From the NCBI RefSeq assembly GCF_907165205.1, contig NC_058191.1, positions 28,972,064 through 29,036,063 of the forward strand: a DNA stretch of 64,000 nt. Direction: 5' to 3'. Below the pieces are notes generated by a model. It worked only from the letters and a program-made list of their open reading frames with translations. It was not told the origin of the DNA and ran no database searches. Position 1 is the stretch's first letter. Each line of letters begins with the position of its first letter. This document shows positions 1 through 9,208 of this stretch, one piece after another. This DNA comes from Coccinella septempunctata (lineage: Eukaryota > Arthropoda > Insecta > Coleoptera > Coccinellidae). The translations under genes were made by a program, and so were the position numbers.

Positions 1-62
1 ACTCGTACAAGACACAGATCTTCTGAGGGGTACTTCGGTACCTATGGAGAATCAGGATAATA

Positions 63-83
63 TGAATAATAATAATAATAATA
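63..83. repeat. (AAT)n microsatellite
   Basis: About seven AAT/ATA units directly precede the conserved start of the retroelement coding remnant at 84. The run replaces sequence expected to be coding, so it marks decay or slippage in that element. Confidence 0.8.
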
Positions 84-1347
84 TTCGGTATCATCTCTTG
101 GACCACCACCGATTTAGCAGCCTTACAGAGAAAAATAAGGACGATGCTGACTAAACACAATAAACATCACCCCAAAAGTTCAATAGAACGGACAGAGCTA
201 ACACGATATCTTGGGGGTAGGGGAATTGTTGATTTGTCCAACCGTACGACCCAGGAAATTGAAGGACTTCGAAAATATTTTCTGAGCAAGGCTACTTCAT
301 CAGAACTCCATCAAGTAGCTTGTGTTGTTGATACTTCTACACCGTTAAAGCTACAGCAGGACCACTTGGAGACCGTCGAACACTCTGCAGAAATTAAAAT
401 GCAGAAACTGATTGGCAAACCTTTGCATGGGAGGCACCAGAACGAGGTCAACCATGATTACGTCGACATATCTGCGTCGAACTACTGGTTGACTTCCGGA
501 AGGTTGTTTCCTGAGACAGAGGGCTTCATGCTCGCCATCCAGGATCAGGTGATTCCAACAAGGAACTACATGAAATATATCGCCAAGGATGCCTTAGTGG
601 CGACTGGCGGATGATAGCTGTCGTTATGGCTGTGCGACACATGAAACTATCCAGCACATCACCGGGGGATATCAGAAGTTCGCGGGCACGGAGTACAAAA
701 ATAGACATGATGCCGTTGCCAAGATTCTTCACCAAGAATTGGCACTAAAACACCAACTCCTAAGTTCGAAAAAGGTTCCTTATTACAATTACCATCCGGA
801 TGCTGTATTGGAAAATGAACATCACAAGCTATACTGGGATCGCACGGTTCACACAGACCGGAAAATAACCCACAATAGACCAGACCTCATCTTGCTCAAT
901 AAGGATGAGGACAGAGCACTATTCATCGATGTGGCGATTCCAAATAATAACAATCTTCTAGATAGGCACACTGAAAAAATTTCAAAGTACAGAGATCTCG
1001 AGGAGCAAACCAGGAGACAGTGGAAGCTGAAAGATGTCAAGACCATCCCTATTGTCATATCATCTACAGGCCTGATACCGAAGAAGCTACTAGAGAACTT
1101 GAGGAAACTTCAGCTGGACAAAAATATCTATAGAGTCATGCAGAAGGCGGTACTGCTAGGAACGGCGAGAACTGTACGCAAGTACATGGGAAATTCAGAG
1201 GAACACCGTCTGCTCCTACAGGAAGTGCGGGTGGAGCAGGAATCCAACCTACAGCAGGGAGCCGAGGAGCGACCCGAACCCGACCACCACCACGAGCCCG
1301 AAAACCTGGAAAGGGCTCCAACAGAGCTTAATCCTTTTGATATCTGA
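84..1347 (+). pseudogene. C-terminal part of an RLE-type (R2/R4-like) non-LTR retrotransposon ORF, frameshifted
   Basis: Two frames join into one protein-like reading. Positions 84-614 begin FGIISWTTTDLAAL and continue through HHPKSSIERTEL and GGRGIVDL. Positions 610-1347 continue in another frame, so a small indel lies near 600-614. The second part opens with a knuckle-like CRYGC...H in which the last cysteine appears as tyrosine (ITGGY). It then shows the PD-(D/E)XK-type signature RPDLILL...FIDVAIP, followed by KYRDLEEQTRRQW and IPIVISSTGLIPKKL. This order (knuckle, then restriction-like endonuclease) is that of the C-terminus of R2/R4-type elements, which nick target DNA for target-primed reverse transcription. 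The reverse transcriptase would lie left of the window and is not visible. The C-tail is acidic and histidine-rich. Frameshift, knuckle loss and the upstream microsatellite indicate a dead copy. The exact clade is uncertain. Confidence 0.75.
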
Positions 1348-3694
1348 GATATCTGGGATAAATGAATTTTCCTCTGGAGAGAAGTGTGAAAGCTGCAAGG
1401 CTAAAGTCATATAAATAAGACCAAAAGGTCGCAGCGTGCATAATCACGACTTCGAATCCCATTAGAGCACCATACACGTTGAATTCATCTTATCTAAGGA
1501 TCCAGTTATGGAAACACATTCGTAAAAAATGAACTTGCCTGTCAAGTTTGAAAAAACGACTTGATTATGGATTTATTCAACTTATTTCAAAGCAGGACAG
1601 AGATGAACAAACGAAATTTTGAGTGGTATTTTTCCAATGCAGATGCACCGAGAACTAAATTTTTTACTCGTCCGTCATAGCTGCAGATGCGTGAAGTCTC
1701 GAACCCTTTTTTATTGACCACCATAACCTTTCATTCAGGATTTCAATATCATAATTGAAAATTATGCCTTGAAAAGACGATTTTTATTGAAAATGTTGGA
1801 AGGAGTTCATTTCTGTCCGTTTATTATGGACTATGTTGAAAAAAATTTAAAAATAGAGATAGAGAAAATGACCAACTAGAATTTAATAGAGCTCAGGAAG
1901 TTCAAAGAAAAAGCAATATATCCAACTTTCAAGGATAACCCACAATGAAATAATCAGTTTTAACACTGCGAATTTGATTCGACAGTATGCTCCATTTGAA
2001 GAGTCCTTTTATTGTCTTGCAATAAATCACTATAAAAGAGAATGTGACCCTCATCTTTGGCATTTATTCCTGATAGAAAATGCTCTTTGCACCATCTTCT
2101 TTCAACTAATAGTTCGCAAGATATTTCAGGTTGGAAACTTACATATATTTTGATAAGACATTTATTCAAGCGTGAGTCTCACTGCAACCACAGAACAGAC
2201 CCACTTTGACTTACTTTATGACTGCAACATCCAGTCCCCACCACTCGGCAATATAAAGCCGCTCATACACGTAGCTTCTCATATTGAGAACTTGGAGCCC
2301 ACACACCTTAGGAGTCTCATCGGATGTAGTGGCACATACGCTGAGGTTTACCTCTTGAGGCGGACAAGAAAGTTAAACCTTTGCTGTACACCTATAAGTG
2401 TATGGCGATCCTAAGGCGAGCGATAGTGCGTGTGTCTTTGTATTTAAATCAAGAGTCGGAGCGAATGTTAATGAATTTGCTGTTTATGTAATTATATGTA
2501 TTTTTTGGGGTTATTGGTGGAAAGTTGCGATCGCGATTTTTTCAGGTTGATAGGTCCTTTTTATTCGGGTTCAATTCACTTTTTCGAGTAGGTCTGTCGT
2601 CTGCGAAAGATTCCGTTCAAGTCGAATCAAGAAAAATGACAAAGGGGGTTGTCCGTTTATCCTTAGCCTCAAACTGTGAAAATCATATTTTTCAAGGAGT
2701 ACGAGACTCAAATCAACTGTTATCTATGAAGAGAGTCGTTTGTGGATTGCACAGTTCGTTATTCATTGCACGTCGAGAGGCATATTTCTCAATAAAAACG
2801 TCGGAATGATCTGCTTCTTTTCTGAGTGAACTATAAGAACTAGAGAAAAATGATCAACCACAATTTTGTAAAGCTCGAAAAATCTATGAACAAGTCTGGG
2901 ATGAATTGTGAATTTGATTCAAATTATGGTTTCATTTGAAAAGGTTTTTTGAGTGTGTTTGATTAAATGAAAGATTATTAATCTTTTTTCTGAATTACAA
3001 AGGGTAGTTCTCAACAAAGCAACTCTTTTCTATTTTGTTCTCAGTTTTTTTTTTAGATAATACGAATCAAAATAATATACAGCTAGTCCATGATAAAGGT
3101 ATACTGAATGGTTACAGGTTACAGGGGGAAGACCAAGTGAATTAAGAAAATAACGGTGATACATTCTGATTTCGCAAGATCTGAAAAAAACGAACTTAAT
3201 TTTCGTTCTATAAAGATTCTGCTCAGATGAAAGAATAGCTATTCGAAAGACAAATATTTCCCAGGAAGTGCATGCGAATGACTGATGAAATTAATTTAAT
3301 ATTTCAGGACAAAAAGTAGCACGGGGATTAATCCGTCAATTCAATGCAGTCATTGTCGACGTGCTCCTGACAGAAACCTCATTTAATTAAAATTTTCTTA
3401 TGAATCTGGTCGGTACGTCGCGTCGCCACAATGAATACAAAACCCCTTCCTTTCTTTTCATTCCAAGTTTTTCTATTACAACAGAGATGGATAAGCCCGA
3501 AATGGGAATTAATCGAAAACAAGATTGAAGAAACAGGAATGTTCTTCAGGAATGTCTGATAATTTCGAAGGATAGCACCGAAAATTTTGAAACATTGTTG
3601 ATTTCTCGTAGATGTATGCAGAATTTCGGACCTTCAATGACGTATACAAAGAAACATTGAAAAATTCGTCAGTTTTGTCAACGTTTTAATTTTT
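1348..3694. other. No gene recognised (AT-rich)
   Basis: Only short chance frames are present. 2172-2420 is somewhat less AT-rich but matches no family I know. A box-B-like CTTCGAATCCC near 1450 is not embedded in a tRNA cloverleaf. Confidence 0.5.
3366..3392 (+). repeat. 27-bp direct repeat, copy 1
   Basis: The 27 bases from CCTGACAGAAACC to TTAATTAAAA recur identically at 5791-5817, just right of the mariner. The similarity stops on both sides, so this is a fragment of an unidentified dispersed repeat. Confidence 0.7.
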
Positions 3695-3850
3695 TGGTTC
3701 TGTGGAAAGAAGAATGAAACTCCTGAGCACCTGGTGACAGAATGCCTGGCCATTGCTAGCCAATGGCTTTGGACGAGAAACTTGCAGAAGTGAGGAAGTA
3801 ACTTCATTAGAACATTAGATCTTGAGGTCGCAGTGCAACACAACCCCCTT
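3695..3850 (+). pseudogene. LINE ORF2 C-terminal zinc-knuckle remnant
   Basis: Reading from 3698 gives FCGKKNETPEHLVTECLAIA, then a stop near 3791. The C...ETxEHLxxEC pattern is the terminal CCHC-like knuckle of insect LINE ORF2 proteins, normally followed by about 50 more residues and a stop. The same arrangement recurs at 35690-35930. Nothing else of the element is legible nearby, so this is a short decayed 3' end. The clade cannot be assigned from this fragment. Confidence 0.5.
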
Positions 3851-3895
3851 TAAAATTTTTAATCTTCATGTCCTGAGGTTGAATTTTTGAAGCAA

Positions 3896-4117
3896 AAGTT
3901 GCTGAGAACCCAGTCCTATAAGAAGTCATCGACCGTCCCATTTTGTCGATCTCTAGAAGTGTACAGGAGTGTACTTAGCTACTGGCTCAGAAAATCCACA
4001 AAGTTCAAGTTGCTGAGAAGCAAGTGCCATAAGCAGTTATCGATCGTCTCTTTTCGTCCAAGTCTAGACGTGAACAGGATTGTACTAGCTATAGGAATAC
4101 TCACCAAACATTTAATA
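3896..4117 (+). repeat. Tandem duplication, 2 x 111 bp, in phase
   Basis: Unit 1 (3896-4006) and unit 2 (4007-4117) both start AAGTTGCTGAGAA and stay alignable over the whole unit. One frame (3887-4156, 89 codons) stays open across both units and gives a 37-residue repeat starting KLLRTQSYKKSS in unit 1 and KLLRSKCHKQLS in unit 2. No known protein is recognised, and the frame may be fortuitous. Confidence 0.7.
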
Positions 4118-4542
4118 TTTTCTTCAGTAAAAAATTACTTTTGGTTCCATCCTTGATAAGATAACCACATTGTGAAAAATTATTATAATTTATAGAAATT
4201 CTTTTTGTAGGTATCACTGAGGAGGTATTCATATATTCGCTGACTTTCATAATCCTAGATGTCTTGAAGTGAGTGCGTGACTTCTCAGATATAAAGTTCT
4301 TGAAGTTGCCTATCGTATGATTTCATTCATTGAGTATTTTCAAAATTTCGATTTCAATCTTTAATCATTAGCCCAGGCACATTAGGGTTTTAAATAACGG
4401 AGGGCATCTCAATTTTGAGTAAAATGTTTTTTCTGCAAGGGCTTAACATAAGGGGACCAAGAAACAACGAAACTTTTGCAGGGGTGATTTTGACGGAATA
4501 TAACAATCATCAAAATAATTACTCCACCAAAGTTCGCCCATA
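4118..4542. other. No gene recognised
   Basis: AT-rich sequence between the tandem duplication and the mariner. Nothing is supported. Confidence 0.5.
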
Positions 4543-4544
4543 TA

Positions 4545-5768
4545 CGAGGATGTATTGATATCTAGTTAGCCTAGACCAGTTCCATGCACAAAAAAATATT
4601 GTGTTAGCATAGCAACGAACAATAATTCATTAGAAGTTTCAGTGTGAAGTTTGAGGTGAAAAAAGTAAACCAGAGTTACGCAATAAATTAAAAGAAAGAA
4701 GATGTCCACCGAAATTAAGAAAATCGAAAAATTGGAGTATCGGGCCATCATCAAGTACCTATATTTAAAAAGGTTAAGAGGTAAGTAGATTTACAAAGAT
4801 ATTCTTAATTCCCTTGGTCATCAATGTCCTTCGTATGTGACCGTGAAGAATTAGACTGCAAGCTTCAAAAGAGGTAAATTTTCCATTAAAGATTTTATCA
4901 GATCGTCGAATTCGGCAAAAACGTATATCTGAAGCACTGAATATTTCATACGAACGCGTTCATCATATAGTGCACGTCAATTTGGACATGAACATGAGAA
5001 AAATTGCTCCAAAATGGATCTCCAAATGTTTGAATGTTGACCAAAAGCGTGCAAGGGTAGAAGCATCGTGTTCGATCTGTGCTCGATTTAAAAACGATGT
5101 AGACTTCTTAAACCGAATTGTTACTATGCATGTGACTTGGGTACATTTCCACGATCTAGAAACAAAGCAACAATCGATGGAATGGTGACATTCTAGTTCT
5201 CCAAGACCTAAGAAGTTTCGTGTCCAAAAAACTGCTGGAAAAGTTCTTGCTTCAGTTTTTTGGGATTGCCATGAAGTAATCACGATTAATTTTTTGGATA
5301 AGGGTAGAACAATAACTGGAAATTACTATTCGACATAACTGACCACTCTACGGGAAAAAATTGAACAGAAAAGACGCGGAAAGCTGTCTGTGTTTTGTTT
5401 TTGCAGGACAACGCCCCTGCGCACAAATCTCATGTTGCCATGCAAAAAATTCGTGATTTAGGGTTTGAATTACTAGAACACCCCCCTTATTCACCAGATT
5501 TGGCTCCATCCGACTATCATCTCTTTCCTCAACTGAAAAAATGTTTAAAAAGTCGTGAATTTTCTTCCAACGAGGATGTAATAAAAGCTGTGGAGATCTG
5601 GTTTGCAGAGCAAGAAGAAAGATTTTTTTTGAAAGGTCTAGAGACGTTGCAGGTTCGCTGTAATAAATGTATTCAATTAAGAGGAGAATATGCTGAGTAA
5701 TAAAATTTTTTCACATTGAAATTTTATTTGGTTCTATAGTAGGCTAAGAATTTCTTAATATATCCTCG
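4545..5768 (+). mobile_element. mariner transposon, copy 1 (complete ends, dead transposase)
   Basis: The terminal inverted repeats run 4545-4573 and 5740-5768. Both start CGAGGAT when read inward and converge again at TTAGCCTA. TA dinucleotides at 4543-4544 and 5769-5770 are the target-site duplication. At 1224 bp the element is typical in length for mariner. A second copy lies at 45985-47058 in the same orientation, and the 3' halves are nearly identical. Confidence 0.88.
4702..5700 (+). pseudogene. mariner transposase, inactivated copy 1
   Basis: The reading starts at ATG 4702 (MSTEIKKIEKLEYRAIIKYL). It continues through the DNA-binding part (KQIYKDILNSLGHQCPSYVTVK, then a stop at ASFKRGKFSIKDF), the catalytic core and the signature PPYSPDLAPSDYH, ending at 5700. 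Mariner transposases are nuclear cut-and-paste enzymes with a D,D,34D triad. Here the first motif reads MHVTW where MDETW is expected, so the first aspartate is lost. The second (LQDNAPAH) and third (SPDLAPSDY) are intact. Compared with copy 2, roughly 68 bp are missing in the linker near 4895, with a GATT direct repeat at the deletion ends. Stops and frame changes confirm it is dead. Confidence 0.88.
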
Positions 5769-5790
5769 TAAAACATTGCAGATGCGATTC

Positions 5791-5817
5791 CCTGACAGAA
5801 ACCTCATTTAATTAAAA
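5791..5817 (+). repeat. 27-bp direct repeat, copy 2
   Basis: Identical to 3366-3392. It lies 20 bp right of the mariner's 3' TA. Confidence 0.7.
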
Positions 5818-5860
5818 CCTGACCAGTATGGGTCAGCATGAGATCGCATTACCTAATCAT

Positions 5861-6311
5861 AACACTAATGTATATTCTGAATTGATTTTCCGAACCTTTA
5901 TAACGTGGGGTGAGATTGATTGCCTGATCAATATCACCCCACTCAACATTTGCGACCATCTTTAAAAAACTTTCATATGTATACTGGATGTCCGAAATAA
6001 AATACACACAAGGGTTCTGTTTTTTCGAAGGCCAACCCTCCATTTTTGTCACATTTTTGGATTTTCTACTAAATGGTCAAGTCAGTGCAGCCAGATTTCA
6101 TAGACTTATCTGCCTTAGTTTTTGAGTTATGCCAATTTATGTTTCAAAATAGAGTCTGCATGGACTCACAGAAAAATTCATAACATGAGAACCAGTCAAA
6201 ATAATTCAACTATCTTTTTTTCAGGCGATGACTTTTTCATATTACATATTGCAAATTGGAATAACTCGATAGTATCAAATATAACACCCAGTATTTTATT
6301 GAATCATTGCA
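5861..6311 (+). repeat. Long inverted repeat, left arm (451 bp)
   Basis: Every part I compared pairs with the reverse complement of 8758-9208 without net gaps; paired coordinates sum to 15069 at both ends. It includes a near-perfect palindrome at 5905-5942: a 16-bp stem with one mismatch and a 6-nt loop, built on GTGGGGTGAGATTGAT. It does not code for anything recognisable. Confidence 0.9.
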
Positions 6312-6454
6312 TAAAATTTTTGAAGAGCTTTTCGGGGTCTTCTTTGTGAGTTTTGTGAAATATGTTGGAAAATAAGAAATACTGAAGGTTCCTGAGGCAT
6401 TTTTAAGGCCTCAAACATTAATAAGCAAAATTAAAAAATTATCACTCTCGAAAA

Positions 6455-6580
6455 TTTAGTCGAAAATCCAAAAATGTAACAATAATGGAGGGATGCTACA
6501 AAAAAACAAAATCTATATGTGGATTTTATTTTCGGACACCCTGTATACATATGAAAATATTTTTGAGATATGCTCATTGC
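6455..6580 (+). repeat. Diverged third copy of part of the inverted-repeat family
   Basis: The stretch from GAAAATCCAAAAATGT through AATGGAGGG to GTATACATATGAAA matches the right arm around 9000-9125 in the same orientation, at visibly lower identity. The left arm and this copy therefore face each other, which shows an interspersed family rather than one isolated duplication. Confidence 0.6.
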
Positions 6581-7877
6581 CGGCCTATTATTATAAAAAA
6601 TTTTTTTTGAGAATAGCTTGGACAGAAACAAAGGCATCATCTTTTTTCTTCATTCTCGTTAAAATATTAAAATTCTCTTGTTTTAGTGCTCAGAGCCTTT
6701 AGCTATACCATCCTTCAAGTTCCTGAGAAAACGTGTGGAGGAAGTATGGACAAATTTTGTTTTACTTCCTTCTTTTCTCAAAGCGTAAACTTCCTAATGA
6801 AATATGCTATTGGAAATACAGAGACGAAAATGTTGTATTTTCAGTCGTAAAATCTGTTGCTCTTTTCCGAAGATTCTTCATTATAAATAATAAATATGAG
6901 TGAATACTGCGTTCATTTATTTTTTGAACTTTATCAAAGTCACGATTATGTTTGAATGATCTCGAGGCGAAAACCACAAGCCTTCGGAATGCACCCTCAA
7001 CATCAGAAGCTGAGTTCCTCAGCACCCTCGTATAGAGAGAGCATGAGTAATAACAAAACCAATTTCCGACCATTAATTAAAAAAGTAGAAATTTTCCGTT
7101 TCAAAAACCTTAATTAAAATCAGCTCGCCCAGCAGAAGAAAATTATGTAGTAAACTAAGACGGGCGTTCGTTGCGCGCGCTGACTGACGGAAAAACAACC
7201 TTAATCGCGCTCTGGAAATTCAATTTGATTATTAAAAATTTAACGTCTCAAATGTTAATTAAATTGCGTACGGAAAGAAGGGCTAATGAAATGTCAAGAC
7301 TCAGGAGAATGTGATTAATTACTGAATCCAATACTATGGTTTCCCCGAGCTCTGCTCAACTGCAGAGATGGCTTAGCCCCTTCGGTTCGTTGTTTCCAAT
7401 GGGCCACGAAGATTTTCAGGTTGAAAATTGACATGAACACAGCGTGAGTGAGCCGAGTGAGGTCTAGCTACTACTCATTTTTCGGTCATGGTGAACTGTA
7501 CAAGTTTCCATGTCCAGTGAAAGCTCTCGTGAGAAGTTTTATATTTTAGATCTCTACCTACAAAGACAACAAAGTTATAAGAAGTTCTCGAAATCGTTTA
7601 AATCTCGATTTTTGCTTCTATTACTCAAAAACGAAGAATCGTAGGAGGGTACGGTTTTCATCATTTTCTGCCTCTCAGAAAAAACATGAAAACGTGCCAT
7701 CTATCTTGCTCCAGCTCTTCTAGTTTCCGATATTGACATTGAAGTTGGGGATGCCCTGTGCTGCAGGAGACGCTTTTCACATTTTCGGTCTTGCAGTGTC
7801 TTTTGGCATTTTGACTGGCCCACAATTCTTTCGCAGTGTTCACCTTCATTTCCCGACACACCAAGACAATAACTTAT
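6581..7877. other. No gene recognised
   Basis: Mostly AT-rich. 7130-7290 is less AT-rich (CGGGCGTTCGTTGCGCGCG) and unexplained. No transposase or RT motif is seen. Confidence 0.5.
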
Positions 7878-8757
7878 AATAATAATAATAATAATAACGT
7901 TTATTTTACCCAACAGGAAATTTCCCAATAACAGGGTAACATATTGACAATGAACAATATGACAATTATTCAAACAAAATTACACATTCAATAATACAAC
8001 CGTAAACATTAATCGCCCCGAACTAAAAAAACAAATTGAACTTAAGTTCATCAGCAGCCCTGCACAATCGATAGACCGGAGCTTGCTCAAGTATGTTAGT
8101 ACGAGGTTTAGGGAGTCGAAAAGTTGATGTGGTCCTCGCTTCAATTCTTGGTACACGAATGTCAACCCTGGACAGTAGATGAGGCGAATCAATTCCTCCA
8201 GTGACAAGCTTTTGCGCAAATTTAGCGCACTGTCGCTTCTGTCTCTCCTGCAACGTTGAAATTCGCATTTCCCGCATGATCTCAGACAAATCCGCACCAC
8301 GTTCAGGATACCTGCCGGTCTTTCTGTATTCAGCACACTTCAAGAATTTTCTATGAATGCGTTCAAGTGATGTTAGGTGGGAACTGTATATCGGAAACCA
8401 AACCAAGTTGGCGTACTCTAATTTGCTGACGACAAGAGAAAAATAGAGAATTCTGAGGACTGAAACATCAGGGAACTCCTTGGAACACCGAAACACAAAG
8501 CCTAAAGATCGACTAGCCGAAGAACAGAGCTCCTCGATGTGAGGAACAAAGCTGAACGTCGAATCAAATAACACCCCCAAATCGCGAAACCGATCTCCAC
8601 TAGCGATAAGACAATTACCAATAGAATAATTGAAGGTGAGAGGACGTAAGCTTCTCGTGAAAGTCACCTTAAAACACTTTTGTATATTTAAAATGAGTCC
8701 ATTGCGCGAGCACCAAACATTAACCAACTCCAAGCTGGACTGGAGCAGCTCTAAGTC
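7878..8757 (-). mobile_element. 5'-truncated LINE (jockey/CR1-like)
   Basis: On the minus strand the element ends in AATAAACG followed by a TTATTA microsatellite tail (7898 down to 7878), the usual form of a LINE 3' end. Its 5' limit is 8757, where the coding frame stops exactly at the edge of the 451-bp inverted-repeat arm. No target-site duplication is visible between the tail flank and the 5' flank. Confidence 0.75.
8023..8757 (-). pseudogene. LINE ORF2 fragment, thumb and C-terminal region after the RT core
   Basis: The open frame runs from DLELLQSSLELVNVWCSRNG at 8757 to a stop at 8023, about 244 codons. It contains LILNIQKCFKVTF (the LNxxKC segment after the YADD motif), FRDLGVLFDSTFSFVPHI (the common LGV.FD...HI segment) and LRILYFSLVVSKLEYANLVW. 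The end carries GGIDSPHLLSRVDIRVP and the RTN box, typical of jockey/CR1-group elements. The endonuclease, fingers and palm with the catalytic YADD are absent through 5' truncation. The frame is uninterrupted, so insertion is probably not very old. Clade assignment within the jockey/CR1 group is uncertain. Confidence 0.8.
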
Positions 8758-9208
8758 TGCAATGATTCAATAAAATACTGGGTGTTATATTTGATACTAT
8801 CGAGTTATTCCAATTTGCAATATGTAATATGAAAAAGTCATCGCCTGAAAAAAAGATAGTTGAATTATTTTGACTGGTTCTCATGTTATGAATTTTTCTG
8901 TGAGTCCATGCAGACTCTATTTTGAAACATAAATTGGCATAACTCAAAAACTAAGGCAGATAAGTCTATGAAATCTGGCTGCACTGACTTGACCATTTAG
9001 TAGAAAATCCAAAAATGTGACAAAAATGGAGGGTTGGCCTTCGAAAAAACAGAACCCTTGTGTGTATTTTATTTCGGACATCCAGTATACATATGAAAGT
9101 TTTTTAAAGATGGTCGCAAATGTTGAGTGGGGTGATATTGATCAGGCAATCAATCTCACCCCACGTTATAAAGGTTCGGAAAATCAATTCAGAATATACA
9201 TTAGTGTT
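8758..9208 (-). repeat. Long inverted repeat, right arm (451 bp)
   Basis: Reverse complement of 5861-6311. The inner edge (8758) joins the truncated LINE without spacer. Sequence continuing to about 9460 repeats the ATCAATCT..CCCC motif (9311-9345 and 9430-9455), which suggests the parent repeat extends further on this side. Confidence 0.9.

Noticed and set aside
1385..1475. tRNA or tRNA-derived SINE suggested by CTTCGAATCCC
   Set aside because: No A box at the right distance and no acceptor or anticodon stem pairing.
5849..6052. 67-codon frame repeated in the inverted copy at 9017
   Set aside because: The identity comes from the DNA inverted repeat. There is no protein signature and the frame is short.
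6122..6349. 75-codon frame present in both inverted-repeat arms
   Set aside because: Same reason: duplicated DNA rather than a conserved gene.
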